This document shows positions 63,314 through 64,000 of a stretch of DNA of 64,000 nucleotides, in pieces. Source of the DNA: Mayfieldus sp963740555 (GTDB taxonomy: Bacteria > Actinomycetota > Thermoleophilia > Solirubrobacterales > 70-9); NCBI GenBank assembly GCA_963740555.1, contig CAVUES010000012.1:190088-254087 (forward strand), in the 5' to 3' direction. Each line of letters opens with the position of its first letter. Within the stretch, counting starts at the first letter, position 1. The notes beneath the pieces were generated by a model, which saw nothing but the letters and a program-made list of their open reading frames with translations, ran no database searches and was not told the DNA's origin. A program made the position numbers and the translations under genes.

Positions 63314-64000
63314 TGCGCGGCGGCGGGCGCCGGCACGGCCGGCAGCGGCGCGGCGACCGCCGACTCGGCGGATTTAGGCGCGGTGTCGAGGAATTTCAGC
63401 CGGTGTGCGGCCTCGGCCCCCTCGATCGCCTCGATCGTGAGCCGATCGGGATCGCCGACCAGGATCTCGTATCCGTGCCGGTCGAAGTCGGATTCGATCT
63501 GCGCGAATCGCGACCCGGCCCGCAGCCTGGACCGGTCGTGCGCGACGGATCGGATGCCGGGCGGAAGGAAGTCGACGAGGCTGGTGCCCGAGCGGCGACC
63601 GACTCCCGGCGGGAGATCGTAGAAGTAGTACATCGACGACCCCCGATGCCCCGAAAGCTGATCAGAGACCTGGCCTCCCCGAAGCACCGACTCATATTCG
63701 CCGAGGAACGTCGGGCCGGGCTCGTTGGTCGCATCGAGCAGGTGGGTGGCTATGAAGCCGCTCGATCGAGCACCGAGCTCGATCGGGACCAGCTCCCCGG
63801 TCGGTCGCTCGATCAGCTCGAGGTGTCCAAGACTCGCATGCAGCCCGAGCGCCCGGAAGCATTGGCGCCCGAAGCGGGCGAGCCTGAGCTGGTGACGCCG
63901 GGGCAGGTCGGGAGGGTTGTAGTGAAGCTTCGTGGCGACCCGGCTCCGGCCGGCGTTGGCGGAGTGGTACTTGCGGGAGACCCCCCAGACGCGAACCCGC
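63310..64000 (-). CDS. ATP-grasp enzyme, C-terminal part (runs off the window)
   Basis: Partial gene: the frame stays open to base 64000, so the N-terminal half is missing. The visible ~229 residues contain the ATP-grasp C-terminal signature LGLHASLGHLELIERPTGE, VPIELGARSSGF and the following THLLDATNE, then a beta-rich tail. These enzymes join a carboxylate to an amine or thiol using ATP. The partner amidohydrolase at 62630 is coupled to its stop. Product unknown; peptide or natural-product ligation is possible. Confidence 0.75.
   Translation of the reverse strand, partial: RVRVWGVSRKYHSANAGRSRVATKLHYNPPDLPRRHQLRLARFGRQCFRALGLHASLGHLELIERPTGELVPIELGARSSGFIATHLLDATNEPGPTFLGEYESVLRGGQVSDQLSGHRGSSMYYFYDLPPGVGRRSGTSLVDFLPPGIRSVAHDRSRLRAGSRFAQIESDFDRHGYEILVGDPDRLTIEAIEGAEAAHRLKFLDTAPKSAESAVAAPLPAVPAPAAAQ

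Noticed and set aside
1..64000. CRISPR arrays, phage genes and transposases
   Set aside because: No regularly spaced direct repeats, capsid or terminase, or DDE transposase motifs were found.

Overview
High-GC genomic DNA with dense, often stop/start-overlapping genes. The mix of families (IleRS type 2, PAC2, TalC-type transaldolase, the F420-associated zinc metalloprotease family, polyprenol-phosphate mannose synthase, low-complexity secreted families) suggests an actinobacterium, most likely a soil Thermoleophilia/Solirubrobacterales-like lineage. That assignment is inference; there is no rRNA or tRNA in the window to test it.

Layout. 0-27.6 kb is a mixed housekeeping and envelope region: ileS, two tandem small membrane proteins, a catalase-family protein, a tautomerase flanked by structured inverted repeats, trxA, a Ppm1-like mannosyltransferase, polX, otsB, two half-size TauE/SafE proteins, arfB, an HD/OB nuclease, a coupled PAC2 - UBP zinc finger - YceI run, a RecB-type helicase-nuclease flanked by duplicated secreted genes, an IMPase, a zinc metalloprotease, a histone H1-like protein behind a possible SOS box, three kinds of secreted protein, and an ECF sigma factor fused to its own zinc-finger anti-sigma and membrane anchor.

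27.8-57.7 kb is a large cell-surface polysaccharide cluster. It holds an intein-interrupted UDP-glucuronate decarboxylase, a priming phosphoglycosyltransferase, the four enzyme types of the GDP-D-glycero-alpha-D-manno-heptose route (hddA/hddC-like at 32.5-34.3 kb, gmhA/gmhB-like at 47.7-49.9 kb, with transaldolase next to the latter), a likely dTDP-3-amino-sugar set (FdtA-type ketoisomerase, DegT aminotransferase, PglD-type acyltransferase), several glycosyltransferases and methyltransferases, and a 1067-residue membrane protein. 57.7-62.6 kb carries propionate/methylmalonate genes (mutase large subunit, acyl-CoA carboxylase beta chain) around a degraded 1.7 kb stretch. The window ends in an amidohydrolase/ATP-grasp pair that runs off the edge.

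Caveat. Many conserved genes are broken by single-base indels, often in short homopolymers, and the density is highest at 39-42 kb and 51-61 kb. Lengths that leave remainder 1 or 2 when divided by 3, with full domain continuity across frames, point to uncorrected long-read errors more than to decay. Broken genes are annotated across the frames with the shift positions given.
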